The translations under genes were made by a program, and so were the position numbers. Positions 34,745-42,194 of a stretch of DNA of 64,000 nt are shown here, piece after piece. The stretch covers positions 47,515 through 111,514 of the forward strand of contig JAFXCH010000058.1 in the NCBI GenBank assembly GCA_017516485.1, written 5' to 3'. This DNA comes from Clostridia bacterium. Its GTDB lineage: Bacteria; Bacillota; Clostridia; Oscillospirales; Acutalibacteraceae. Each line of letters begins with the position of its first letter. The stretch's first letter is position 1. Under the pieces are notes generated by a model. That model searched no databases, was not told the origin of the DNA, and saw nothing but the letters and a program-made list of their open reading frames with translations.

Positions 34745-36544
34745 ATGCAAACAGTAAGCAAACAAGTACCGCTGAAAAACACAACCGTTACCGGCGGCTT
34801 CTGGGCAGACAAGCAGAAGCTCAACCGCGAGGTCACAATCAACAGCGTATACAACCGCTTCAAGGATACAGGCAGGTTTGACGCCTTCAGGCTTGACTGG
34901 AAGGACGGCGACCCGAATCAGCCTCACATTTTCTGGGATTCGGACATTGCAAAGTGGATGGAAAGTGCCGCTTACATAACAGAAAAAACTCCGTCACCCG
35001 AGCTTGAAAAAATAATTGACGAGGTTGTTGACCTTATCGAAGCAAAGCGTTGGGATGACGGCTACTTCAACATCTGCTACACACTCTTCCAGCCTGAAGA
35101 CCGCTTCACTGCACGCTACGACCACGAGCTTTACTGTGCAGGTCACCTTATGGAGGCGGCTGTAGCCTACTACAACGCTACAGGCAAGGATAAATTCCTC
35201 AAAATAATGTGCGACTATGCCGATATGATTGAAAAGGCATTTGTAACCGAAAAGTGGGCAGAGTTTGAAAGCCCCGGTCACGAAGAAATTGAGCTTGCAC
35301 TTGTAAAGCTCTGGAAGACTACGGGCGAAAAAAGATACCTTGATTTAAGTAAGCATTTTGTCGATATACGCGGTCAGGAGTGCGACGAATACACTCAGGC
35401 ACATATGCCCGTAAGAGAGCAGAAGGATGCTGTAGGTCACAGCGTGCGTGCCGTTTACCTCTACTGTGCAATGGCTGACCTTGCGGCAGCTTTCGGCGAC
35501 GAAACTCTTTTTGATGCTGCAGACGCTCTCTTTGACTCAATGGCAAAGAAGCGTATGTATATCACAGGCGGAATCGGTCAGACCTGCGTCGGCGAAGCAT
35601 TCCTCGGCGACTATGACCTGCCCGAAACTTCATCCTACTGCGAAACCTGTGCGGCAATCGGTCTTATCCTTTTTGCACAGCGTATGTACGCAATCAAGCC
35701 TGACAGAAAGTATGCAGATATTGCGGAGCTTGCTCTTTACAACGGCTTTCTCTGCGGTCTTTCACTCGACGGCAAGTCATTCTTCTATGACAACTCAATC
35801 GAGGTTGACCTTATCGGCATAAAAAATCCGCACGATAACCGTCACCGTCCGTTTTACCCGATTACACAAAGGCTCGAGGTTTTCAGTTGCTCCTGCTGTC
35901 CGCCCAACGTAACAAGGCTTATTGCTTCAATCGGCGAATACGCTTGCTCAGCAAACGAAAACACACTCTGGCTTCACCAGTTTATCTGCGGCGAATTTGA
36001 GGATGGCGACAAGAAGATTTCGGTCGAAACAGCTTACCCCGAATGCGGTAAAATAAAAATCACCTGCAAGGGTAATTTCACACTTGCACTCCGCCTGCCC
36101 TCATGGTGCAGAAGCTATACGCTCAACAAAACAGCAGAAATTAATACCGACGGATATATTTATATCGAAGTTACAGACGGCGAAGTAATCGAATACAACC
36201 TCGATATGCCCATACGTTTTGTTCAGGCAAACAGAATGGTGCGTCAGTGTGCAGGCAGACTTGCAGTACAGAGAGGTCCCATAGTTTACTGTGCAGAGGG
36301 TGTTGACAATCCGCTTCCTCTGCGTGCACTCTTTGTTGACCCGACAGCACCTGCAAAGGTTACAAAAGACGAGTCACTCGGCGTTACCGCTATTGAGCTT
36401 GACGGCTACATTCAGCCCGAGAGTGACGAGCTTTACTTTGATTTCAACGACAGCTTCACCGAGCAGAAAATAAAGCTCATTCCCTACTACGCATACGCCA
36501 ACCGCGGCGAAACAGATATGCTCATCTGGCTGACGAAAAAGTAA
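34745..36544 (+). CDS. GH127 beta-L-arabinofuranosidase
   Basis: 599 residues from ATG 34745 (AAGAGGTG upstream; a GTG at 34733 overlaps the ribosome site). (alpha/alpha)6-barrel enzyme without signal peptide. It keeps the family's unusual thiol chemistry: CVGEAF with Glu284 (acid/base by family logic), YCETC with Glu300 and Cys302, and FSCSCCPPN with Cys384 (nucleophile) and Cys385, the last four being the zinc site. It releases L-arabinofuranose from beta-linked short chains in the cytosol. Divergent partner: GH106-like gene. Confidence 0.92.
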   Translation: MQTVSKQVPLKNTTVTGGFWADKQKLNREVTINSVYNRFKDTGRFDAFRLDWKDGDPNQPHIFWDSDIAKWMESAAYITEKTPSPELEKIIDEVVDLIEAKRWDDGYFNICYTLFQPEDRFTARYDHELYCAGHLMEAAVAYYNATGKDKFLKIMCDYADMIEKAFVTEKWAEFESPGHEEIELALVKLWKTTGEKRYLDLSKHFVDIRGQECDEYTQAHMPVREQKDAVGHSVRAVYLYCAMADLAAAFGDETLFDAADALFDSMAKKRMYITGGIGQTCVGEAFLGDYDLPETSSYCETCAAIGLILFAQRMYAIKPDRKYADIAELALYNGFLCGLSLDGKSFFYDNSIEVDLIGIKNPHDNRHRPFYPITQRLEVFSCSCCPPNVTRLIASIGEYACSANENTLWLHQFICGEFEDGDKKISVETAYPECGKIKITCKGNFTLALRLPSWCRSYTLNKTAEINTDGYIYIEVTDGEVIEYNLDMPIRFVQANRMVRQCAGRLAVQRGPIVYCAEGVDNPLPLRALFVDPTAPAKVTKDESLGVTAIELDGYIQPESDELYFDFNDSFTEQKIKLIPYYAYANRGETDMLIWLTKK

Positions 36545-36785
36545 AAAACGCAAAAGCGTTTTTTACGCGATATAAATCCCTTGCGGGATTTGCGATATGT
36601 TGCTTTGCAACGCGATATACCTTCGGTGTGATATGTTTTTTGACATACGCCGTAGGCATATGCCAAAAAACACGAGGATTTATATCGTATGCAGGCGAGA
36701 GAAACGAGCCTATATCGCAACCGAACGCAAGTGAGGTTATATCACATTTTATATATCGCAGTTGCCGCAAGGCAACTATATCGCC
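36545..36785 (-). repeat. Family B nested-palindrome element, copy 2
   Basis: Begins at the stop codon of the GH127 gene with terminal hairpin AAAAAACGC..GCGTTTTTT, then AAATCCCTTGCGGGATTT, GTTGCTTTGCAAC and ACCTTCGGT separated by GCGATAT. A central hairpin GTTTTTTG..CAAAAAAC follows, then AGGCTCG..CGCCT (reverse), AACC..GGTT and AGTTGCC..GGCAACT separated by ATATCG. Same module order as copy 1 in reverse orientation. It fills the gap to the acyltransferase gene. Confidence 0.88.
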
Positions 36786-36836
36786 AAAGTGTTCTTTAAA
36801 TATTTTATATTAAACATAGAGAGGATATTATCAATT

Positions 36837-37760
36837 ATGCTTCACAACTCCGAATTCAACCGTGAACTGATGAAAAAAATCGGCTTCCCCGAGGAAGCAC
36901 AGTACTGCTTTACAAAAGTGTTCGAGCAGCTCGATGCCAACAAAGAGTGGGGCGACGAGCTTGACGCAATCTATGAGGAATATATGTTCCCGTGGGCAGA
37001 CGAGCTGGGTAAAGCTCTTGAAAAAGTGACAAAGCTTGCAGAAAAAATGAAGAAGCCTGCGCCTACAATGCACATGGCATTCCTGCTCTGCTGCGGTGAG
37101 GAGCTTCTTCGCCGCTACCGTGAGAAGGGTCTCTCCGACAAGATGTACTACGACCATATGTGCGACCTCAAGTACAAGCTTATCGAGTGCCGCAACTGTG
37201 AAAACTGCTGGGGCACATTCGTAGGCGGCTGGTTCCACGGTCAGTATGAAATAGACCGTTTTGCACTGGGCAGATTCCAGTTTGAAATGCGTGAGCTTGA
37301 CGAAAAGCACGACGGCAAGGTGCTTTCAAGCGGCCACGTGCTCCACACAGGCGACAAGTATGTCAACTTCCACATTCCCTCATCAGGTGTACCGCTGACT
37401 GACGAGGTAAGATTTGACGCATACAACCAGGCTCAGGAATTCTTCAAGGACGAATTTAACGGCGGCCCGATTCTTTTCGGCTGCGGCTCATGGCTTCTTT
37501 ACGATAAGTATCTCGATTTCCTGCCTGAAAAGAGCAACACTGCAAAATTCATCCGTGATTTTGAGCTTCTTGAGCAGGAAGAAAGCGAAGAATTCAACGA
37601 CGGCTGGAGGATTTTTGACCGTTTCTCCGACCTGCCCGTTGAGCAGTGGCCCAGAGACAATTCTCTCCGCAGAGCATTTGCAGAATTTGTTGAAGCAGGC
37701 GGCAAGACAGGCCACGGCTTCGGCGTAATCCTCTTTGATAAAGGTAAGATAATCAGATAA
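36837..37760 (+). CDS. GNAT-like acyltransferase (NAT_N / GNAT_C domains)
   Basis: 307 residues from ATG 36837 (GAGAGG upstream); the frame opens earlier inside the Family B repeat. Helical N-terminal domain (about 1-115) and a C-terminal half with WGTFVGGWFHGQYEIDRFALGRFQFEMR, HIPSSGVPL and GSWLLYDKYLDFLPEKSN, typical of the two-domain acyltransferase family with NAT_N and GNAT_C Pfam domains found in gut Firmicutes. Substrate unknown. It precedes recF by 2 bases, so it is read with recF and the UDG. Confidence 0.75.
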   Translation: MLHNSEFNRELMKKIGFPEEAQYCFTKVFEQLDANKEWGDELDAIYEEYMFPWADELGKALEKVTKLAEKMKKPAPTMHMAFLLCCGEELLRRYREKGLSDKMYYDHMCDLKYKLIECRNCENCWGTFVGGWFHGQYEIDRFALGRFQFEMRELDEKHDGKVLSSGHVLHTGDKYVNFHIPSSGVPLTDEVRFDAYNQAQEFFKDEFNGGPILFGCGSWLLYDKYLDFLPEKSNTAKFIRDFELLEQEESEEFNDGWRIFDRFSDLPVEQWPRDNSLRRAFAEFVEAGGKTGHGFGVILFDKGKIIR

Positions 37761-37762
37761 CT

Positions 37763-38842
37763 ATGAAGGTTTTAAGCCTGAAAACCGAAAACTACCGCAA
37801 CCTCGCCGCCAAGGAGTATTTCCCGGGCGGCGGGGTCAACATAATTTGCGGTGAAAACGGACTGGGCAAAACAAACCTTATTGAAAGCATCTGGCTTTTC
37901 ACGGGATGCCGCAGCTTCCGCAGTGTACGTGACAAGGATGTAGTACGCTTCGACTGTGACGAAGCAAGGCTTAAAATGGAATTTTTCTCGGGCAACCGAA
38001 ACAAGGAAGCCGAAATCAGAATTGACGAAAAGCGTCACATTACTCTCAACGGTATCGCCCTGCCCTCAGGCAGAAAAATGATGGGCGAATTTACAGCCGT
38101 TGTGTTTACTCCTCTACACCTCGCAATAGTAAAAGAAGGCCCTGAGGAGAGAAGAAAATTCATCGATATCGCAATCAGCCAGCTCCGACCTAACTATGCA
38201 AAAACTCTGCTCGAATACACAAAGGCACTTGCACAGCGTAACGCAACACTGCGTGCAGCAAGGGATAACCCTGCAATGCTTGCAATGCTCGATATATGGG
38301 ATATGGAGCTTGCAAAAAAAGGTGCAGTAATAATCGACAGCAGAATTGCATACCTTGAGGCACTCAAAGCTCACGCCTGCACGGTGTACGACGAAATTTC
38401 ATCAGGTAAGGAAACTCTTGGGCTGACTTACAAAGAATACGCAAGGGATAAGGCGAGGGGCAAAAAAGAGATTGCCGAAAGCCTGCTCAAAGCTTTATAC
38501 GAAAAGCGTGAGAGCGACGTTGAGAGATGTATAACAAGCGTAGGTGCTCACCGTGAAGATTTCTCGATAGACCTTTCGGGCAAGAGTGCCCGTCTGTTCG
38601 GCTCTCAGGGTCAGCAACGCTCTGCCGCACTTTCACTGAAATTGGCAGAGGCTAACATAATTTCGCAGGTAACTGCTGAAGAGCCTGTAATTCTGCTCGA
38701 CGACGTATTCAGCGAGCTTGACCCGCAAAGACAAAAATACGTTGTAAGCCATTTTGAAAACAGGCAGGTGTTCATCACTTGCTGTGACGAAGAAAATATC
38801 AGCCGCATCGCAGACCTTGACGTTACCGTAGAGCGGCTTTAA
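37763..38842 (+). CDS. recF: DNA replication/repair protein RecF
   Basis: 359 residues. SMC-like ABC ATPase that loads RecA at single-strand gaps. Visible: Walker A GENGLGKTN (about 30-38), LRPNYAKTLLEYTKALAQRN, the signature FGSQGQQRSAALSLKLAE and Walker B VILLDDVFSELD. Full length. It is not in the usual dnaA-dnaN-recF-gyrB cluster; its neighbours are an acyltransferase and a uracil-DNA glycosylase (11-base gap), forming a repair-flavoured transcript. Confidence 0.97.
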   Translation: MKVLSLKTENYRNLAAKEYFPGGGVNIICGENGLGKTNLIESIWLFTGCRSFRSVRDKDVVRFDCDEARLKMEFFSGNRNKEAEIRIDEKRHITLNGIALPSGRKMMGEFTAVVFTPLHLAIVKEGPEERRKFIDIAISQLRPNYAKTLLEYTKALAQRNATLRAARDNPAMLAMLDIWDMELAKKGAVIIDSRIAYLEALKAHACTVYDEISSGKETLGLTYKEYARDKARGKKEIAESLLKALYEKRESDVERCITSVGAHREDFSIDLSGKSARLFGSQGQQRSAALSLKLAEANIISQVTAEEPVILLDDVFSELDPQRQKYVVSHFENRQVFITCCDEENISRIADLDVTVERL

Positions 38843-38853
38843 GGAGTATAGAT

Positions 38854-39432
38854 ATGTACGATAATTGGGAACAGCTCAAAAGTGACTGTATGGGCTGTAT
38901 GAAATGTGAGCTGGGCAAGACCAGAACAAAGCTCGTATTCGGCGTAGGCAACGAAAAAGCAAAGGTGCTTTTCATCGGTGAAGGCCCCGGTGCAAATGAG
39001 GACCTTCAGGGTGAGCCTTTTGTAGGCAGAGGCGGTCAGCTTCTCGATAAATTCCTTGCCGCAGTAGACCTCGACAGAAAAAAGAATATATATATTGCAA
39101 ATATGGTCAAGTGCCGTCCTCCCCAGAACCGTGACCCGCTGCCTGCCGAGCAGGATATGTGCATAGGCTGGCTCAGGGAGCAGACAAGACTGCTCAAGCC
39201 GAAAATTATTGTCTGCCTCGGCAGAATTTCGGCAACAAGGCTGATTTCACCCGACTTCAAGGTCACAAAACAGCACGGTCAGTTCATAGAGAAAAACGGC
39301 ACGCTTATGATGGGCACCTTCCACCCTGCCGCACTGCTCCGTAACCCAAACCAAAAACCCGACGCACTCGAAGACTTCATAGCACTGCGTGAGAAGATTA
39401 TGGAGGTCTGTCCGGAAACGTATGAGATGTAA
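38854..39432 (+). CDS. Family 4 uracil-DNA glycosylase (Fe-S type)
   Basis: 192 residues. Removes uracil from DNA; type 4 enzymes hold a 4Fe-4S cluster. Visible: CMGCMKCELGKTR with cluster Cys, FIGEGPGANEDLQGEPFVGRGGQLLD (motif A), NMVKCRPPQNRDP, IVCLGRISA and MGTFHPAALLRNP (motif B His). AAGGAG ribosome site. The stop codon is the first base pairs of the Family B element that follows. Confidence 0.95.
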   Translation: MYDNWEQLKSDCMGCMKCELGKTRTKLVFGVGNEKAKVLFIGEGPGANEDLQGEPFVGRGGQLLDKFLAAVDLDRKKNIYIANMVKCRPPQNRDPLPAEQDMCIGWLREQTRLLKPKIIVCLGRISATRLISPDFKVTKQHGQFIEKNGTLMMGTFHPAALLRNPNQKPDALEDFIALREKIMEVCPETYEM

Positions 39433-39627
39433 AATCGCAAAGCGATTTTACGCGATATAAATCCCTTACGGGATTTTCGATATACCTTCGGTGCGATATG
39501 TTGCTTCGCAACTCGATATGTGCCTGACGGCACAAGAGATTTATATCATATCGAAAGTAAGTGAAACGAACTTATATCGAATTTGACGCAAGGCAAATAT
39601 ATCGAGTGACCGCAGGTCACATATCGA
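39431..39627 (-). repeat. Family B nested-palindrome element, copy 3
   Basis: Terminal hairpin AAAATCGCAAAGCGATTTTA begins in the UDG stop codon. Then AAATCCCTTACGGGATTT, ACCTTCGGT, GTTGCTTCGCAAC, GTGCCTGACGGCAC between GCGATAT-type spacers, and on the far side units ending ATATCG, including ATTTGACGCAAGGCAAAT and GTGACCGCAGGTCAC. It lies immediately upstream of the four-helix-bundle gene. Confidence 0.85.
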
Positions 39628-39653
39628 CAAAATTTACATAATAAGGTATTGAT

Positions 39654-40013
39654 ATGGATAAAAATCAATTAAGAGAAGAAACCATAGAATTTGCTGTGCT
39701 TGTAGCTGATATGTGCGATGAAATAAATGGTTGTTCAGTTTACAAAAACCAAATTATCCGTTCTTCATCTTCGATAGGGGCTAATCTGTTTGAAGCCAAA
39801 TACGCTCAAAGTCGAGCAGATTTTATCAACAAAATTGAAGTAGCTCTTAAAGAAAGCTCCGAAACAGAATACTGGATTGAGTTGCTTTTCAGAAAGAACA
39901 AGCTTACCGAAGAACACTACAATTTGTTACGAAACAAATGCGGCTCCATACGCAGAAAGCTCATAGCTTCTGTTACTACCGCAAAAGCAACAAAAGCTGA
40001 TTTTCATCATTAA
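39654..40013 (+). CDS. Four-helix-bundle protein (S23 / 23S rRNA intervening-sequence protein family)
   Basis: 119 residues, family length. Sequence FAVLVADMCDEINGCSVYKNQIIRSSSSIGANLFEA followed by FINKIEVALKESSETEYWIELL is the hallmark of the S23/IVP family, whose members are encoded in 23S rRNA intervening sequences and elsewhere; the Avd proteins of diversity-generating retroelements share the fold. Function unclear, nucleic-acid binding is likely. It is more A/T-rich than its neighbours and is bracketed by Family B elements (39431-39627 and 40032-40157). No reverse transcriptase or rRNA gene is present here. Confidence 0.9.
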   Translation: MDKNQLREETIEFAVLVADMCDEINGCSVYKNQIIRSSSSIGANLFEAKYAQSRADFINKIEVALKESSETEYWIELLFRKNKLTEEHYNLLRNKCGSIRRKLIASVTTAKATKADFHH

Positions 40014-40031
40014 GTTTTAAAATCTTCAAAT

Positions 40032-40157
40032 GTAAAACCGCTTTGCGATTTTACGCGATATAAAACCCTTGCGGGATTTGCGATATGTTGCTTCGCAACA
40101 CGATATACCTTCGGTGCGATATGTCCCTTCGGGACGCGATATGCGCCTGACGGCACA
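40032..40157 (-). repeat. Family B element, copy 4: half element
   Basis: Only the first half is present: terminal GTAAAACCGCTTTGCGATTTTAC, AAACCCTTGCGGGATTT, GTTGCTTCGCAAC, ACCTTCGGT, GTCCCTTCGGGAC and GCGCCTGACGGC, each followed by GCGATAT. The complementary half (ATATCGC spacers) is missing; the metal-permease gene starts 18 bases after the last hairpin. Its first modules closely repeat copy 3. Confidence 0.85.
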
Positions 40158-40175
40158 AGAATTGAGGCAAAAACA

Positions 40176-41021
40176 ATGTCATTTATAACAGCTATAACAG
40201 ATATATTTTCATACGATTTTTTAATTATTCCGTTGATTGTCGGAATTTTAGTGTCGCTTTGTGCGGCACTGCTTGGCTCGGTGCTCGTGCTCAAGCGTTT
40301 TTCGATGATAGGCGACGGACTTTCGCACGTCGGCTACGGCGCACTCTGCGTTGCCGCCGCTGCAGGAGTTGCTCCGCTTAAAATTGCTATACCCGTTGTA
40401 ATTGTAGCGGCATTTTTCCTGCTTCGTATCAGCCGTAACAGCCGTATCAACGGCGACAGTGCGATTGCACTCATTTCCGGTACTGCTATTGCGGTTGGCG
40501 TGCTGACGGTAAAGCTTGCAGGCAACGTCAATATCGACGTGGGCAGCTATATGTTCGGCAGTATTGTCGCAATCGACAACTCCGACATTGTTATAAGCAT
40601 TGTTCTTTCTGCAGTAATAATACTGATGTACCTGCTGATGTACAACGGAATTTTCAGCGTTACTTTTGACGAGAGCTTTGCAAAGGCAACCGGCACAAAA
40701 GTATCGTTTTACAACACCGTTGTTTCAATTCTCACCGCGGTCACAATCGTTGTCGGTATGAGACTTATGGGCGCGATTCTTATTTCTTCGCTTCTTATCT
40801 TCCCGTCACTTACCGCTATGCGTTTTTTCCGCAGCTTCCGCGGCGTTGTAATGTGCTCGGCGGTTGTGTCAACACTCAGCTTTTTCGTCGGCTTTGTCGG
40901 CGCATATATTTTCGATACTCCGACAGGTGCAAGCGTAGTTGCAGTAAACGCAATATGCTTTATACTTTTTTCTGTCGCAGGCAAAATCAAGCAGAAGACA
41001 TCAAAAAAGCAGTGCTGTTAA
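40176..41021 (+). CDS. Metal ABC transporter permease, ZnuB/TroC family (ABC-3)
   Basis: 281 residues, about eight hydrophobic segments. Visible: GILVSLCAALLGSVLVLKRFSMIGDGLSHVGYG at the N-terminus and MRLMGAILISSLLIFPSLTA, both hallmarks of ABC-3 permeases for Zn2+ or Mn2+. The ATPase and binding protein that it needs are not adjacent; upstream lie a half Family B element and the S23 gene, downstream an unrelated regulator cluster. The ribosome site (GAGG) is weak. Complete in itself. Confidence 0.92.
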   Translation: MSFITAITDIFSYDFLIIPLIVGILVSLCAALLGSVLVLKRFSMIGDGLSHVGYGALCVAAAAGVAPLKIAIPVVIVAAFFLLRISRNSRINGDSAIALISGTAIAVGVLTVKLAGNVNIDVGSYMFGSIVAIDNSDIVISIVLSAVIILMYLLMYNGIFSVTFDESFAKATGTKVSFYNTVVSILTAVTIVVGMRLMGAILISSLLIFPSLTAMRFFRSFRGVVMCSAVVSTLSFFVGFVGAYIFDTPTGASVVAVNAICFILFSVAGKIKQKTSKKQCC

Positions 41022-41024
41022 CAA

Positions 41025-41058
41025 TTCGGAATTCGCAATTCGGAATTCGGAATTATTA
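41025..41058. repeat. Short AATTCGGAATTCG tandem repeat
   Basis: CAATTCGGAATTCG followed by a second CAATTCGGAATTCGG-type copy and GGAATT: overlapping palindromes built on GAATTC, between the permease and DRTGG genes. Confidence 0.55.
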
Positions 41059-41093
41059 CATACACAATTTTAAATCCGAAAGGAAAATCAACT

Positions 41094-41453
41094 ATGAAAG
41101 TTTCCGAAATTATGAAAGTGCTCGAGGCTGAGCTTATTTACGGTGAGGAGTTTCTTGACAGAGACGTAATCTCCGCCTGCGGCAGTGATATGATGAGCGA
41201 CGTGCTCGCCTATGTCAAGGAACAGGCTGTGCTCCTGACAGGTCTTGTCAACCCGCAGGTTGTACGCACAGCAGAAATGATGGATATGAAATGCATTGTT
41301 TTCGTCAGAGGCAAAAAGCCTGACGAGAGCATGATTGAGCTTGCCAAGGAAAACGGAATTCCTCTGCTCAGAACAAAGCGCGAGATGTTTACTTCCTGCG
41401 GAATCCTTTACGAAAACGGACTGCGAGGAGGAGGTCATCCTTACAATGGATGA
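41094..41453 (+). CDS. DRTGG-domain regulator protein
   Basis: 119 residues. Pattern MKVSEIMKVLEAELIYGEEFLDRDVISACGSDMMSDVLAY, LTGLVNPQVVRTAEMMDMKCIVFVRGK and GIPLLRTKREMFTSCGILY matches stand-alone DRTGG-domain proteins. In Clostridia and Thermotoga they travel with an RsbW-like kinase, an [FeFe]-hydrogenase-like protein and a PHP protein, as here. Ligand unknown. The stop codon overlaps the ATG of a 28-codon ORF. First gene of the sensory cluster 41094-44547. Confidence 0.9.
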   Translation: MKVSEIMKVLEAELIYGEEFLDRDVISACGSDMMSDVLAYVKEQAVLLTGLVNPQVVRTAEMMDMKCIVFVRGKKPDESMIELAKENGIPLLRTKREMFTSCGILYENGLRGGGHPYNG

Positions 41454-41532
41454 GAAAAAGACCGTAGTTAAAACTATCTCTTTATCTCGCGGCATAATTT
41501 GTAAAGGAGGAAGAAAGATTTGTCTGAGGTAA
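41446..41532 (+). CDS. Possible 28-residue overlapping small ORF
   Basis: ATG at 41446 overlaps the last eight bases of the DRTGG gene and has GGAGGAGG about 10 bases upstream; it ends at 41532, 13 bases inside the next gene. The product would be basic, with two Cys (MDEKKTVVKT ... GRKICLR). It may be real, a coupling leader that carries ribosomes to the TTG start at 41520, or chance. No family recognised. Confidence 0.35.
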   Translation: MDEKKTVVKTISLSRGIICKGGRKICLR

Positions 41533-41942
41533 TAAAACAACATTATATTGTAGACGGCACCGACTTCACACGCGCAGGTGAAGCATCGGGCAAAATCAAA
41601 AAAACACTCAAGGATATAGGTTTCCCTCCCCAGGCTGTACGCAACACCGCCATTGCTGTTTATGAGGCTGAAATTAACCTCGTAATCCACGCGGGCGGCG
41701 GTGAAATCGATGTGGAAATCACACCCGAATACGTAAAGGTTGTACTGACCGACCACGGACCCGGTATTGAAAACGTCGAGCTTGCAATGCAGGAGGGCTA
41801 CTCAACCGCACCCGACCGCATACGTGCACTCGGCTTCGGTGCAGGTATGGGTCTGCCAAATATCAAAAAATACAGCGACGAAATGGATATACAGACCGAG
41901 CTTGGTGTCGGCACTGTAATGACGCTTAAAATCAACGCATAA
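41520..41942 (+). CDS. HATPase-fold anti-sigma-like kinase (RsbW/SpoIIAB-like)
   Basis: 140 residues from a TTG start with a perfect AAAGGAGG eight bases upstream. GHKL ATPase: N-box region AVYEAEINLVIHAGGG, G1 DHGPGIENVE, and G2 GFGAGMGLPNIKKYSDEM. Small single-domain proteins of this type act as serine kinases or partner-switch factors. It sits between the DRTGG gene and the hydrogenase-like gene and is part of the known cluster; its partner may be one of the DRTGG proteins (inference). Confidence 0.9.
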   Translation: MSEVIKQHYIVDGTDFTRAGEASGKIKKTLKDIGFPPQAVRNTAIAVYEAEINLVIHAGGGEIDVEITPEYVKVVLTDHGPGIENVELAMQEGYSTAPDRIRALGFGAGMGLPNIKKYSDEMDIQTELGVGTVMTLKINA

Positions 41943-41947
41943 AATCT

Positions 41948-42181
41948 GCGATATATTTGCCTGAAAGCAAATACGATATAACCTTCATTTTATTCGGTTG
42001 CGATATAGGCTCGTTACTCTCGCCTGCGATATGATATAAATCCTCGTACGCCGCAGCGTATATCGCGTTGCGAAGCAACATATCGCATTTTAACATATGC
42101 CTTTGGCGTATATTAAAATATATCGAAAATCCCGCAAGGGATTTATATCGCTGAATTTTATCTGCGAAGCATATAAAATTC
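41948..42181 (+). repeat. Family B nested-palindrome element, copy 5 (inside the sensory cluster)
   Basis: Modules in order: ATTTGCCTGAAAGCAAAT, AACC..GGTT, AGGCTCG..CGCCT, a GATATAAATC centre with ACGCCGCAGCGT, GTTGCGAAGCAAC, an ATTTTAA..TTAAAAT hairpin, AAATCCCGCAAGGGATTT, and a terminal GAATTTTAT..ATAAAATTC. GCGATAT spacers come first, ATATCG spacers last. It fills the gap between the HATPase and hydrogenase-like genes, and its last base is followed by AAAGGAG, the ribosome site of the hydrogenase-like gene. Confidence 0.88.
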
Positions 42182-42194
42182 AAAGGAGTAAGCT

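Noticed and set aside
36762-36836. 25-residue N-terminal extension of the GNAT-like acyltransferase
   Set aside because: It begins inside the Family B repeat; the ATG at 36837 is preceded by GAGAGG.
39654-40013. Diversity-generating retroelement, because the four-helix protein resembles Avd
   Set aside because: No reverse transcriptase, template repeat or variable repeat pair was seen in the window.
41025-41058. Attachment site or cloning artefact built on GAATTC
   Set aside because: It is only a short overlapping palindrome; no integrase or vector-like sequence is near, so it is listed as a small repeat only.
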